Positions 16,268 to 26,188 are shown, counted from the first letter of the stretch. The stretch is DNA of 64,000 nt from Chryseobacterium sp. (GCA_031286615.1 JAITUA010000017.1:1-64000); one strand, 5' to 3'. Numbers and translations: made by a program. The notes: generated by a model from the sequence alone, not told the origin.

Positions 16268-17578
16268 ATGAAAAAAATAACTACTCTTTCTGGTATTGTA
16301 CTTTGCTCACTGGCGAATGCCCAATTGCAATATTGCATGCCTGCGTTTCAGTATGGAGCTGACAGCAATATGATTAGTAACGTTACCTTCGGGAGCATTA
16401 ATAATTCATCACCGGTTCAATCCGGAAATGCGCAAATTTATGAGAATTTTACATCAATGTCTACAGATTTGCAGCCCGGAAATAATTATAATATATCTGT
16501 AAAGGGTCCTTCCAGTACTTTTCCGAGTGATGTAGTTGTTTTTATAGACTTTAATCAGAATGGTAATTTTGATGATGCCGGAGAAAGCTTCTATATTGGG
16601 AGACTTGAAGCAGCCAATCCAGCCAATGCATTTACGATCAATAATATAATAGTGGTTCCTGCTGCTGCGGCCAATGGAAGTACAAGAATGCGCGTTCTCA
16701 AAAATACAAATGTTCAGGCTTATTCAGACCCTAATGCTCCCAACTCTATCAGTTCAGCTTGTGATTCTGGTTTAAGAGCAGGGCAGACTGAAGATTATAC
16801 CGTCAATATTGTAGGGAATGCAGTGAATTTTCCGGCTCCTTACTGTGGTGCTGAAAATGTAACCAGTCTTACAGTAAGTGAAATAAGCAAGGTAGAATTT
16901 GCCGGAACCGTAAAAAACAGTGCTATTGATGGTAACTCAGACGTTCTTGAAAACTTTACAGCGACTGTCTTTACTGTTAACCGTGGAAATACTTATCCTA
17001 TAACAGTAACAGGAGGTACACACGGACAGAATACCGTATCAGCCTATGCTTATATTGATTTTAATCATAATAATCAGTTTGATGCGGATGAGAAGTTTAA
17101 TCTGGGGTATCTGGACAATTCCAATCCGGTTACTACTACAGAATCAGGAGTTACATCCGGTAGTATTACAATTCCGGCAGGAGCACAGCTTGGAGAAACC
17201 CGTTTCAGATTGGTAAAAGCATATGAATCCAATTCATGGATGGGAACTTTGGAGAATCTTCCCTGTCCTTCAGGATGGTTTATCGGGCAGGCAGAAGATT
17301 ATACCCTTAAAATTCAGCCGGAAAGCCTTTCAACAATGGAAGTATCCAAAGATGCTTCAGCCAATGTTAAAATATATCCGAACCCGACAGCAGATTCGGT
17401 AACAATCAGTATAAAAGAAGGGCTGGATAAATATGAAATTTATAATATGTCAGGGCAGAAAATGCTGGAAGGCAGTTCAATGACAGTTTCTATGAACAAT
17501 TTTGTTCCGGGAACGTATCTTATTAAAATCCTGACAAAAAATCAAAAAACAGTCACAGAAAAGATTATCAAAAAATAG
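16268..17578 (+). CDS. Secreted GEVED-domain protein with T9SS type A sorting domain
   Basis: A 436-residue exported protein. A signal peptide (MKKITTLSGIVLCSLANAQ) is followed by two similar beta-rich repeats of about 150 residues. Each contains a VFIDFNQNGNFDDAGE- or AYIDFNHNNQFDADE-type Asp-rich motif and ends in GQTEDYTV or GQAEDYTL, the GEVED signature. The C-terminus (about 360-436) is a type IX secretion sorting domain: VKIYPNPTAD, then GTYLIKILT and a basic KIIKK end. The protein is therefore sent across the outer membrane and probably attached to the cell surface. The role of GEVED repeats is unknown; calcium binding by the DxNxNGxxD motif is likely. A TAAATTTG -7 element lies at 16238-16245. 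Confidence 0.9.
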   Translation: MKKITTLSGIVLCSLANAQLQYCMPAFQYGADSNMISNVTFGSINNSSPVQSGNAQIYENFTSMSTDLQPGNNYNISVKGPSSTFPSDVVVFIDFNQNGNFDDAGESFYIGRLEAANPANAFTINNIIVVPAAAANGSTRMRVLKNTNVQAYSDPNAPNSISSACDSGLRAGQTEDYTVNIVGNAVNFPAPYCGAENVTSLTVSEISKVEFAGTVKNSAIDGNSDVLENFTATVFTVNRGNTYPITVTGGTHGQNTVSAYAYIDFNHNNQFDADEKFNLGYLDNSNPVTTTESGVTSGSITIPAGAQLGETRFRLVKAYESNSWMGTLENLPCPSGWFIGQAEDYTLKIQPESLSTMEVSKDASANVKIYPNPTADSVTISIKEGLDKYEIYNMSGQKMLEGSSMTVSMNNFVPGTYLIKILTKNQKTVTEKIIKK

Positions 17579-17623
17579 ACACATCATATCTAAATCATAT
17601 CCATATCAATTTTTGTTTTTAAT

Positions 17624-17653
17624 CGACAGGTCCTTTACCTGTCGGTTTTTTTT
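17624..17653 (+). terminator. Intrinsic terminator after the GEVED gene
   Basis: CGACAGGT (17624-17631) pairs with ACCTGTCG (17637-17644), followed by G and nine T residues. It is convergent with the helicase gene on the minus strand. Confidence 0.9.
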
Positions 17654-17688
17654 ATTGATGTAATTGGATTATTTTCAGCTTTTAGATG

Positions 17689-20600
17689 TTATGATCCGGA
17701 TTCCAGTAAATCCATAAGATCCTGTTTGGAAAGTCCCTGAAACTTTGTTCCGTCAGTGGTAAGCAGATTCTGGGCCAGCTGCTTTTTCTTTTTCTGAAGC
17801 GTAAGAATTTTTTCTTCCACAGTATTGGAACAGATCATCCGGACGGCAATTACATTTTTGGTTTGTCCAATGCGGTAGCTTCGGTCAATAGCCTGGTTTT
17901 CGGCAGCAGGATTCCACCATGGGTCTACCAGATAAATATAATCCGCCTGCGTTAAGTTGAGACCAACACCACCAGCCTTTAAGCTGATCAAAAAGACCCG
18001 GATGTTATCATTTTTCTGGAAGTTAGCTACCTTTTCTCCTCTGTCCTTAGTCTGCCCTGTAAGATATTCAAACTGAATATTGTGGCGTTCCAGTTCAGTC
18101 TTTATCAGATCAAGCATTCCGACAAACTGTGAGAAGACCAGAATTTTATGATCTTGTGATTTCCCAAGGATCTGTTCCATCAAAATCTCGATTTTAACGG
18201 CATTTGCACCGGAATATCCCTCTTTCATCAAAACAGGAGAGTTACAGATCTGTCTGAGTCTTGTAAGACCCGTAAGGACGTGCATGCTGTTTTTATTCAG
18301 ATCGTCATCATCATTGGCTGCAATAAACTCACGAAGTTCCTTTTCGTAAGCATCATATATTTTGCGCTGTTCTGCATTCATTTCACAGTAGATGACCGTT
18401 TCTGTTTTCTCAGGCAGCTCTTTTGCAACCTGCTTCTTGGTTCTTCTGAGAATAAAGGGCTTTATCTTTTGCTGAAGTTCTAACGCCCGTTTACTGTATT
18501 CAAATTTATCAATAGGAATGGCATAAATATCTTTAAAATACTGCTTGCTTCCCAAAAGCCCCGGACAAGCGAAAGAAAGCTGGCTATAAAGGTCAAAAGT
18601 ACTGTTTTCAACAGGTGTACCAGTCAATACAATCCTGTTTTTCGATTGAAGCAGTCTCGCTGCTTTGTATCTTTCCGAATTTGGATTTTTAATAGTTTGT
18701 GATTCATCCAGAAACACGTAATTGAAAATAAAATTTTTCAGAAAACGGATATCTGAAAGCATCATTCCATAAGTGGTAAGCACTACTTCATAGTCTTGCA
18801 TATGAGCAGTTGTTTTTGGTCTGTCTGCGCCATAATGAAGCAGGACTTTTATAGAAGGTGCAAATCTGCTGAGCTCTTCCTGCCAGTTGAAAAGCAGGGA
18901 AGTAGGAACTACAATAAGATTGGTGGTATGTCCTCGTTTTTCCCTCTGTGACAGAATAAAAGCAATGATCTGAATGGTCTTTCCAAGTCCCATATCATCT
19001 GCAAGACACCCTCCGAAGTTGAATCCATCAAGAAAATTAAGCCAGTTCAGTCCGTCATGCTGATAATCCCTAAGTTCAGCATTCAGCGCTGCCGGAATTT
19101 TGACTTTGGGAATATTTTTTACTTTTGAGAACTTAGCGGAATAAGTGGTGAGCTCTTCCTGAACCTCCTGGCTCAGGACTTCTTTTTCAAATAAAGAGGT
19201 AACTTCCGTGAAATTGATTTTCGGAATCTTTAAAAGTTCTTCGTCAATTTCTCCTGCATGAAAGTACGCAGCTATCTTTTCCATCCATTCTTCAGGGAGA
19301 ATTCCCATGCTGCCATCATCCAGCTGAACGAATTTACTTTTATTGCGAATTGAGCGGTGAAGCTGTTTTAAAGAGGCTTCTTTAGGACCAAAACCTACTT
19401 TTAATTTTGCATTAAACCAATCCAGCCCACTGGTGATCTGAATATTGATTTTAGCCCGGTGGGAATTTAATTTGTTATTTTTTAATTCATTAAAACCCAG
19501 TATGGTTACTCCTTCATTTCTCCAGGTTTCAAATGCTTCAAGAAACCAGTTGTTATCCAGGAACTTATCCCTGTGAAGATAAAAATACTGATAGCCATCC
19601 ATCTGCTCTTCAAAATCAGGATGCTGCTGCATGACCAATGAAGTAAAGCGGGCCTCTGCTGGTTCGTTTCTTTCTATTTTAAATGGATTTCCATTCTGGT
19701 CTGTATCAAAAAGCTGCTTCCTGGAATATACCGGAACTTCTACATCTCCATATTTCATAACGGGAGTAATGCCAATATAATTTTCCTGCTGACGGAGATA
19801 AATTACTCTTTCCGTGTGATAATTCTTCTCTTCAAGCTGTACTTTCGTTGCGACTTGTATGTAGTTGTAATTTATATGAATACGTTCTTCTATAGTAGAA
19901 AGAATATCCTTCATGAACGCCTCATATTTTGAGGAATGAATCAGTAAAATTTCATTATTAACCTTAAAAAATCTGATGATTTTGAGCATGTCAGGATGGT
20001 CTACAAAGCTGAAAATGTTTCGGTTATATACGAAATATTCATTTCTGAGAACAATATTTTTGAAAGGAACAGAGATATCATTAAATAACAATTCTCCTGT
20101 TATTTCGTAAAACGGATCTTTCTTAAATACAGATAATTGAACCTCGGCATCTAAAGTTTTTAATTCAACTTGAGAAAGTGATTTTGCAGACACCGTTTCT
20201 GCAATTTCCCGGTCGTGATAATAGACATCCAATCCTAAAGGATTCTGTACAATAAGTTTTAAAGCCTCCAGTTCTGAAGGATTGTAATCTTCATTATAAT
20301 TATTCTGGAAAGAGGTGATGGCTGTATAAAATTTAATTTCTGCCGGTTTCTCGGCTTTCCAAATCAGCTGCATGGAATCTACAGGAGTCACGGGATTTTT
20401 GAGCTTACCTGTCTGCGTTATTTCCGCTTCCATGAGGGTGAAGGTCATATGGTTATAATAGCGGTGCTTACCGATAACCAATATCTGTTTTTTACCTGTT
20501 TCCAGTACTGTAAGTTCATCCAGTTTTGAGGTAAGCTTAGGAATAAAATCTCTCTGAAATTGCACATCCTCTACAGGAAGCATTTCCTTGATCTTGGGAT

Positions 20601-21030
20601 GGATTTCAATTTTACTATCCTTATATTCAAGCTGAAAATATTGATCCAGATCCGGTTCATTTTCCAACCCATATGCTTTTGCTTTAGGAAGAAAAGCTTT
20701 TTTACGGAGAATATCATCAAAAAACAGGCGGTAATTTTTATCCTCAATGATACAATGGATAATTTCTGCCTGATGAGAACAAAGCAGGTCTTTCTGGCTG
20801 TCACATGTGCAAGAGCAAAGTAGTGAACTGCCGACCTTGCTGATGCTGACCATTGGGAAATCCTGTAATGAAGATTGTTTTGTAAATATTCCTGTATTGT
20901 TTTCAATAGCAGCAGGGTAGATTTCGCGGAAATCCCTGATTCCTATGAATGCGCTGTCTGAGGTATGTTTCAGCAGGTCATATACGGAAAGTGTACTGAT
21001 ATTAACGTTGTCAAGAATATATTCTGCCAT
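17689..21030 (-). CDS. SWIM zinc-finger SNF2-family helicase/ATPase
   Basis: A large DNA-translocating ATPase. ATG 21030 (MAEYILDN) is preferred over the one 33 bases upstream, whose N-terminal extension looks unnatural. A SWIM zinc motif (CTCDSQKDLLCSH) lies near residue 75-90. The C-terminal half has the SNF2 motifs: I DDMGLGKTIQ, Ia VVPTSLLFNW, II LDESQ (DEAQ is more common), III LTGTPVEN, V-VI LKAGGVGLNL and DRSYRIGQ. Bacterial members of this family are thought to remodel nucleoprotein complexes, but their cellular role is unclear. The long middle section is diverged. The gene is monocistronic and convergent with the GEVED gene. Confidence 0.88.
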   Translation of the reverse strand: MAEYILDNVNISTLSVYDLLKHTSDSAFIGIRDFREIYPAAIENNTGIFTKQSSLQDFPMVSISKVGSSLLCSCTCDSQKDLLCSHQAEIIHCIIEDKNYRLFFDDILRKKAFLPKAKAYGLENEPDLDQYFQLEYKDSKIEIHPKIKEMLPVEDVQFQRDFIPKLTSKLDELTVLETGKKQILVIGKHRYYNHMTFTLMEAEITQTGKLKNPVTPVDSMQLIWKAEKPAEIKFYTAITSFQNNYNEDYNPSELEALKLIVQNPLGLDVYYHDREIAETVSAKSLSQVELKTLDAEVQLSVFKKDPFYEITGELLFNDISVPFKNIVLRNEYFVYNRNIFSFVDHPDMLKIIRFFKVNNEILLIHSSKYEAFMKDILSTIEERIHINYNYIQVATKVQLEEKNYHTERVIYLRQQENYIGITPVMKYGDVEVPVYSRKQLFDTDQNGNPFKIERNEPAEARFTSLVMQQHPDFEEQMDGYQYFYLHRDKFLDNNWFLEAFETWRNEGVTILGFNELKNNKLNSHRAKINIQITSGLDWFNAKLKVGFGPKEASLKQLHRSIRNKSKFVQLDDGSMGILPEEWMEKIAAYFHAGEIDEELLKIPKINFTEVTSLFEKEVLSQEVQEELTTYSAKFSKVKNIPKVKIPAALNAELRDYQHDGLNWLNFLDGFNFGGCLADDMGLGKTIQIIAFILSQREKRGHTTNLIVVPTSLLFNWQEELSRFAPSIKVLLHYGADRPKTTAHMQDYEVVLTTYGMMLSDIRFLKNFIFNYVFLDESQTIKNPNSERYKAARLLQSKNRIVLTGTPVENSTFDLYSQLSFACPGLLGSKQYFKDIYAIPIDKFEYSKRALELQQKIKPFILRRTKKQVAKELPEKTETVIYCEMNAEQRKIYDAYEKELREFIAANDDDDLNKNSMHVLTGLTRLRQICNSPVLMKEGYSGANAVKIEILMEQILGKSQDHKILVFSQFVGMLDLIKTELERHNIQFEYLTGQTKDRGEKVANFQKNDNIRVFLISLKAGGVGLNLTQADYIYLVDPWWNPAAENQAIDRSYRIGQTKNVIAVRMICSNTVEEKILTLQKKKKQLAQNLLTTDGTKFQGLSKQDLMDLLESGS

Positions 21031-21164
21031 AAAAATTGATGAAGGCAAACTTACAAAAAACAAATGTATTTGAGAATCCGTTTTGGCTACAGCTTACCCC
21101 ATTTTGGCAACTCCCGGGTTTGTTCTAATGCTGAACTTTGTCCTGTAATTTTAAACAAAGAAAA

Positions 21165-21962
21165 ATGAAAACAATTTTTATAACAGGTGCTTCTACAGGA
21201 TTAGGAAAAGCAACTGCCCAATTATTTCAAAACAACGGATGGAGAGTGATCGCTACAATGAGAAACCCTGAAGCAGCGACTGATCTTGCAGCTCTGGAGA
21301 ACGTGATTGTACTTCCATTGGATGTTACCAATCCGGAGCAGATAAAGTCTACGGCTAAACAGGTTATTGAACTGGGAGATATTGATGTGGTTTACAATAA
21401 TGCAGGATACGGGCTTATAGGTCCTTTGGAAGCGCTTTCTGATGAGCAGATTGTAAAACAGCTTGATACGAACTTATTAGGTGTTCTACGCGTTACCCAG
21501 GCATTTATTCCTTACTTCAGAGAACAGAAAAAAGGAATGTTCATTTCTACAACGTCTATAGGTGGACTGGTTGCATTCCCGTTAGGCTCTACTTATCATG
21601 CTACCAAGTGGGCACTTGAAGGATGGAGCGAAAGTTTAGCTTTTGAGCTTAATACCTTTGGAATAGATGTTAAAACTGTTTCCCCCGGGGGAATCAAAAC
21701 AGATTTTGTAAGCCGCTCTCTGGACTCAGCATCCAGTCCGGCGTATGAAGACATGACGAATTCTCTGTTTTCTAAAATGGAAGGAATGATGGAAGCTGCT
21801 TCTACTCCTGAGCAGATTGCAGCAGTGGTGTACGAGGCTGCTACAGATGGTAAGAAACAGCTGAGATATGTAGCAGGAGAAGATGCTAAAGCAATCTATG
21901 CACAGCGCCTTGAATTAGGTGATGAAGCGTTCAGAGAGCAGTTTGGCAAACAGTTTATTTAA
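21165..21962 (+). CDS. Short-chain dehydrogenase/reductase (SDR)
   Basis: ATG 21165 (MKTIFITGASTG) is preferred over an in-frame TTG at 21138. The 265-residue enzyme has the Rossmann TGASTGLG motif at the N-terminus, VYNNAGYG (the NNAG loop), the catalytic STTSIGG Ser and the YHATK Tyr/Lys pair. It fits the classical SDR group that reduces carbonyls or oxidises alcohols with NAD(P)(H). Only 77 bases separate it from an AraC-family regulator on the same strand, an arrangement often seen for inducible SDR genes, so that regulator is a good candidate for its control. Confidence 0.88.
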   Translation: MKTIFITGASTGLGKATAQLFQNNGWRVIATMRNPEAATDLAALENVIVLPLDVTNPEQIKSTAKQVIELGDIDVVYNNAGYGLIGPLEALSDEQIVKQLDTNLLGVLRVTQAFIPYFREQKKGMFISTTSIGGLVAFPLGSTYHATKWALEGWSESLAFELNTFGIDVKTVSPGGIKTDFVSRSLDSASSPAYEDMTNSLFSKMEGMMEAASTPEQIAAVVYEAATDGKKQLRYVAGEDAKAIYAQRLELGDEAFREQFGKQFI

Positions 21963-22039
21963 TCAGCTTTTTGGAAGACAGTATAAAGTAAATCACATTT
22001 ATGCTGTCTTTTCAATCAAATAATTTATAATTTTATATC

Positions 22040-22954
22040 ATGGAAAAGAAAGATAACATTCCTCTGAAAATCTCATCCATATCAGAACTGCACGACATGT
22101 TGCAGCTCCCAAAGCCGCTTCATCCGTTGGTAAGCCTTGTGGATAATACGAAAATGAGCATTAAAAAGGATATGCTGAAAAGAAGTTTTATCCTGAATTT
22201 TTATAAAATTTCGTATAAATATTCTACCACCGGGAAAATGGGCTATGGGCAGGGATATTATGATTTCAATGAAGGAGGAATGATGTTCACTGCACCCGGA
22301 CAGGTACTTTCCACTGATGAGAATGCAGAATATTGCGGTTATACATTACTGGTACACCCGGATTTTATCAGAAGTTATCCTTTAGCAAAGAATATCAAAA
22401 ACTTCGGTTTCTTTTCTTACGATACGAATGAGGCACTGCATTTGTCTGATCAGGAAAAAACAATGATAACAGGACTGCTGAATAATATTGAAAATGAACT
22501 GAATACCACGATTGATGAAGTAAGCCAGGATGTTATCATCTCTTATATGGATGTTCTTCTCAATTACAGCAACCGTTTCTATAAAAGACAGTTTATAACG
22601 AGAAAAGCTGTAAACAGTGATCTGTTGACGAAAATGGATGTTGTGCTGGAAAATTATTTTAATCAGCAGGAAACCTTGAATAAAGGACTTCCTACGGTAG
22701 AATTTCTTGCTTCCACTCTTAATTTGTCACCTCATTATCTGAGTGATATGCTTCGTAACCTTACGGGGCTGAATGCCCAGCAGCATATTCATGAAAAATT
22801 GATTGAAAAGGCTAAAGAATATCTTACTACCACAGGTTTTTCTGTATCTGAAGTAGCTTATGCCCTGGGATTTGAACATCCACAGTCATTCAATAAACTG
22901 TTTAAAAAGAAAACAGATAAAACGCCTCTGAGTTACAGACAGTCTTTCAATTAG
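22040..22954 (+). CDS. AraC-family transcriptional regulator
   Basis: A 304-residue regulator with an N-terminal effector/dimer region and a C-terminal AraC DNA-binding domain: two helix-turn-helix units, the first at TVEFLASTLNLSPHYLSDMLRN and the second at SVSEVAYALGFEHPQSFNKLFK, ending in KTPLSYRQSFN. The N-terminal part has a GKMGYGQGYYDFNEGGMMFT stretch typical of the cupin-like effector domain. It lies 77 bases after the SDR gene and before a strong terminator, so the two are likely one transcript. Confidence 0.9.
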   Translation: MEKKDNIPLKISSISELHDMLQLPKPLHPLVSLVDNTKMSIKKDMLKRSFILNFYKISYKYSTTGKMGYGQGYYDFNEGGMMFTAPGQVLSTDENAEYCGYTLLVHPDFIRSYPLAKNIKNFGFFSYDTNEALHLSDQEKTMITGLLNNIENELNTTIDEVSQDVIISYMDVLLNYSNRFYKRQFITRKAVNSDLLTKMDVVLENYFNQQETLNKGLPTVEFLASTLNLSPHYLSDMLRNLTGLNAQQHIHEKLIEKAKEYLTTTGFSVSEVAYALGFEHPQSFNKLFKKKTDKTPLSYRQSFN

Positions 22955-22958
22955 ATAT

Positions 22959-22994
22959 AAAAACACCCGGTCTTTTTGAACCGGGTGTTTTTTG
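22959..22994 (+). terminator. Intrinsic terminator after the SDR-AraC pair
   Basis: AAAAACACCCGGT (22959-22971) pairs with ACCGGGTGTTTTT (22980-22992), with a T-rich tail. Confidence 0.9.
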
Positions 22995-23094
22995 TTATTG
23001 GTTAAAATGGAACATAAAAATGACAAAAATGAACTAGATTTTAATAGTAGAGCGTGTCTACCTTTGCAAAAGGAATTTTTATCACCCAGTTATA

Positions 23095-24252
23095 ATGAAC
23101 GAGAGAGAATCTTTTAATGCAAAAATGCCGACAGCATGTTTTTTACTTTTTTTTGCCCACGGACTTGTTTTTTCTTCCTGGGCCAGCCGGATTCCTATCA
23201 TTAAAAATGCACTTTCCATCAATGAGGCAGAACTGGGAACATTATTACTTCTGATGCCGATAGGACAGCTTTCCACGATGGTTTTGGCTGGAAAACTGAT
23301 TAGTATCTATGGAAGCAGCTGGATAATTAAAAGAGTTTTTTTGTTATATCCTTTTTTTCTTTTGTTGATGGGTTTATCGCCTTCTTACTGGACGCTTGCA
23401 GTTGTCCTGTTCTTCTTCGGGGTTTCCGGAAATATGTGCAATATAGCAATCAATACGCAGGCCATAGAAATAGAATCTATTACCAAGAGATCCCTTCTCT
23501 CTTCCTATCACGGAGCCTGGTGTTCTGCCGGTCTTACGGGGGCTGTTGTTGGTTTATTGATGATTAACCTTCATGTGGGAACTTTTTATCATTTTGTCAC
23601 TATTTTTATTCTGGTAGGAATACTTTGGTTTTACAGTAAAAGAAATCTGACAAATATTATTCATAAAGCTGAGCCGCAAACCCGGTCAATTTTTAAATCT
23701 GTGAATCCTACACTGTTTGGTTTGGGAATCATAGGATTTCTGAGTATGGCGATTGAAGGAGCAATGTTCGACTGGAGCGGGGTTTATTTTCAAACTATAG
23801 TTAAAGCACCTGAAAATCTTGTGATACTGGGATATACAAGTTTTATTTTAATGATGACTTTAGGCAGGTTTATCGGGAACAGAATCATAGAAAAGTATGG
23901 GAAAAAGATCGTTTTGCAATGTTGCGGTATTCTGATGAGCGGAGGACTTTTTCTAAGCGTTTTCTTCCCGGAATTATGGATTTGTATCATTGCTTTTATG
24001 ATCATTGGTCTTGGAAGTTCCCTGAGTGTGCCGTCAGTTTACAGCACTGTTGGAAAGGTGAGTACTGTAGCACCAAGTATTGCACTATCGTTTGTATCCA
24101 GTATTTCATTTTTGGGATTTCTGATGGGGCCGCCTCTTATCGGATATATTGCTGAAAGTTTTGATCTCAGGTATTCATACGGTCTTTTTGCCTGTTTTGG
24201 GATTTTACTGGCGGTTATGGCCGGACAGATGAAAGTATTCAGAAAATCATAA
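23095..24252 (+). CDS. MFS transporter, YbjJ-like
   Basis: A 385-residue carrier with twelve hydrophobic segments. The first membrane segments (LLFFAHGLVFSSWASRIPII followed by NEAELGTLLLLMPIGQL) match the YbjJ-type major facilitator group. Loop 2-3 is short and charged. The upstream region has a -7 element TACCTTTG (23059-23066). Substrate unknown; the neighbouring AraC regulator (24365) and HD hydrolase (25314) on the same strand suggest a small regulon, but no sequence feature shows which compound is handled. Confidence 0.8.
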   Translation: MNERESFNAKMPTACFLLFFAHGLVFSSWASRIPIIKNALSINEAELGTLLLLMPIGQLSTMVLAGKLISIYGSSWIIKRVFLLYPFFLLLMGLSPSYWTLAVVLFFFGVSGNMCNIAINTQAIEIESITKRSLLSSYHGAWCSAGLTGAVVGLLMINLHVGTFYHFVTIFILVGILWFYSKRNLTNIIHKAEPQTRSIFKSVNPTLFGLGIIGFLSMAIEGAMFDWSGVYFQTIVKAPENLVILGYTSFILMMTLGRFIGNRIIEKYGKKIVLQCCGILMSGGLFLSVFFPELWICIIAFMIIGLGSSLSVPSVYSTVGKVSTVAPSIALSFVSSISFLGFLMGPPLIGYIAESFDLRYSYGLFACFGILLAVMAGQMKVFRKS

Positions 24253-24264
24253 TTTTTAAGGGAA

Positions 24265-24294
24265 TTTTGACATCCGTTAGGTGTTTTTTGACAT
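24265..24294 (+). promoter_or_regulatory. Direct repeats TTTTGACAT, 21 bases apart, upstream of the second AraC gene
   Basis: TTTTGACAT occurs at 24265-24273 and 24286-24294, two helical turns apart on the same face, as expected for an AraC-type dimer. A third copy lies at 25235-25243, upstream of the HD gene. These could be operators of the regulator encoded at 24365. Confidence 0.5.
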
Positions 24295-24364
24295 TTTCCG
24301 GTTCATTATTCCTTGTTAATCTTGCATTTCAAAATCTTTCTATCTTTATTAAAAATTTCTTTCC

Positions 24365-25222
24365 ATGAAACAGGTCTCAGGAATTTTAACCGAATCTGTT
24401 ATTGATCATTCTTTTTCCGTAAAGCGGTTGGAAGATGGTATTCCTTATTCCGGAAACTTTGTAAGACTCAATTATCATCATATTCTAATGATTGAGAGTG
24501 GTAGAGGTGTGTTGACCGTAGATGAACATACTTTTGATATTGCAGGCCAAAAAATCTTTTTACTCTCTAAAGGCCAGATCTGTAAGTTTGAAAATCATTC
24601 TGATGTCTGTGGCTCTCATATTTCTTTTGGAGACTGTTTTTGGGAAAGAGTTCCTTCCAGTGCCAGTAATTGTAAAGCGGTTTTGTTTAATAATGCCGCT
24701 GCGAATCAAGAGCTGTTACCGAATCAGACCGAAACAGATGAATTTTTAAGTTTATTTAAAATTTTACTGACAGAATACAAAACAGAGTCTTATACCAATC
24801 AGATGGATGTGTTGGCAGCTTATTTAAAGATCATTATGATCAAGTTAGCTAACATAAAAATCGTAAAAGAAGAAACTTTTGACAGTCAGGATTATATCAT
24901 TTACCGCAAATTTATGGAGATGCTGAGCAGTCAGTTTCATATTCTGCATGCAGTAAACGACTATTCAGAGATGTTGAATATTACCCCGCGGAGACTGAGC
25001 GACCTGTGTAAACGATGCAGTAATAAAAGTACAAAAGAGATCATCAACGGACAGATTGTTGCGGAAGCGAAGAGACTTCTTCAGTTTAGCTCTTACACTG
25101 TAAAAGAGATTGCGTATCAGCTTAATTTCGGGACCTCGGAACAATTCAGCCACTTTTTCAAAAAAAATACGGAACTATCTCCGGCAAAGTATCGTAGTAA
25201 TTTCATTCATATCGGAGTATAG
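24365..25222 (+). CDS. AraC-family transcriptional regulator
   Basis: A 285-residue regulator. The N-terminal region is cupin-like (HHILMIESGRGVLTVDEHTF) and could sense a small molecule; the C-terminal part has two helix-turn-helix units, MLNITPRRLSDLCKRC and YTVKEIAYQLNFGTSEQFSHFF, ending in LSPAKYRS. The direct repeats TTTTGACAT around the gene are candidate binding sites for it. It sits between the MFS gene (113-base gap) and the HD hydrolase gene (91-base gap) on the same strand. Confidence 0.9.
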   Translation: MKQVSGILTESVIDHSFSVKRLEDGIPYSGNFVRLNYHHILMIESGRGVLTVDEHTFDIAGQKIFLLSKGQICKFENHSDVCGSHISFGDCFWERVPSSASNCKAVLFNNAAANQELLPNQTETDEFLSLFKILLTEYKTESYTNQMDVLAAYLKIIMIKLANIKIVKEETFDSQDYIIYRKFMEMLSSQFHILHAVNDYSEMLNITPRRLSDLCKRCSNKSTKEIINGQIVAEAKRLLQFSSYTVKEIAYQLNFGTSEQFSHFFKKNTELSPAKYRSNFIHIGV

Positions 25223-25234
25223 CACAGACGGAAA

Positions 25235-25243
25235 TTTTGACAT
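25235..25243 (+). promoter_or_regulatory. Third TTTTGACAT copy, upstream of the HD gene
   Basis: Same nine-base word as the paired copies at 24265 and 24286. As a single half-site it is weak evidence on its own. Confidence 0.35.
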
Positions 25244-25313
25244 ATTATCTGTATTTATTGATATTCTCAGGCATTTGTAATCAGGATACCTTTGGATAAA
25301 ATTACATAAAGCT

Positions 25314-25964
25314 ATGTCAGTAAATCGTATGAAAGAAGTTGCCGGAATCATCATTCCGGACAGCAAAATCGCAACAGAAGCCACAGAGCTTCTATTGGAA
25401 CACGGAACAGAATTTATCTACAATCATTCCCTGCGTGTTTTTTTATTCTCATCATTGAATGCCAAGCGGGAAAACAAGACGCATGATACAGAGTTATTAT
25501 ACGTTGCATCGGTCTTTCATGATTTGGGGCTTGTTTCTCATTACAGCAGTCCTGACCTGAGATTTGAGGTAGACGGAGCCAATGCAGCAAGAGACTTTTT
25601 GAAAGGGTATGGGATTGCTCAGGATAAACTTCAGCTGGTTTGGGATACTATTGCGCTTCACACTACTATCGGAATTGCAGAACATAAAGAGAATGAAGTA
25701 GCCTTAATGTATTCAGGAGTAGGATTGGATGTGATGGGAGAAGGATATGAAAACCTGAGTGCAGAACATCGGGAGGAAATTATCAGTGCTTTTCCAAGAA
25801 ATGATTTTAAAAGGAAGATTATTCCTACCTTTTTCGGTGGTTTTGAACATAAGACAGAAACCACTTTTGGAAACATTAAAGCTGATGTTTGCGCCTTCAT
25901 GATCCCGAATTTCGAAAGGAAAAACTTCTGTGATTGTATCTTACATTCGCCGTGGTCTGAATAA
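25314..25964 (+). CDS. HD-domain hydrolase, cyanamide hydratase-like
   Basis: A 216-residue HD-superfamily protein. Metal ligands appear as His in YNHSLRVF, the HD pair in SVFHDLGL, and His in IALHTTIGIA. The order GAN-ARDFL, then IALHT and YSGVGLDVMG is the pattern of the cyanamide hydratase (DDI2/3) type of HD proteins. Those enzymes add water to cyanamide, and most bacterial relatives are uncharacterised. It follows the AraC gene, and a TTTTGACAT site lies upstream, so it may be a target of that regulator. Confidence 0.8.
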   Translation: MSVNRMKEVAGIIIPDSKIATEATELLLEHGTEFIYNHSLRVFLFSSLNAKRENKTHDTELLYVASVFHDLGLVSHYSSPDLRFEVDGANAARDFLKGYGIAQDKLQLVWDTIALHTTIGIAEHKENEVALMYSGVGLDVMGEGYENLSAEHREEIISAFPRNDFKRKIIPTFFGGFEHKTETTFGNIKADVCAFMIPNFERKNFCDCILHSPWSE

Positions 25965-25973
25965 AGAAATTAC

Positions 25974-26007
25974 ACAGTCCTGAATATTCTCAGATGATCA
26001 GGGCTGT
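25974..26007 (+). terminator. Hairpin after the HD gene, possible terminator
   Basis: ACAGTCCTGA (25974-25983) pairs with TCAGGGCTGT (25998-26007), one G-T wobble. No T-run follows, so this is at best a weak terminator. Confidence 0.4.
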
Positions 26008-26188
26008 TATATATTTATATCCAGTTTTCAATAAGATGAAACCACAACGCTTTCTCTTCGTTTAATAGAAAAACAGCTGACGATTGTCTCCTGTTTGTAG
26101 TTTCTCCCGTGATCTGAGTTTCGATATAAGTACAGGAAGAATTTCAAATAACTTTTATCTTAAATTCTTAATTCAAAAAAATATAAAG

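Noticed and set aside
22040-25222. Both AraC genes as one duplicated locus
   Set aside because: The two proteins differ in length and in effector region, and flanking genes are unrelated.
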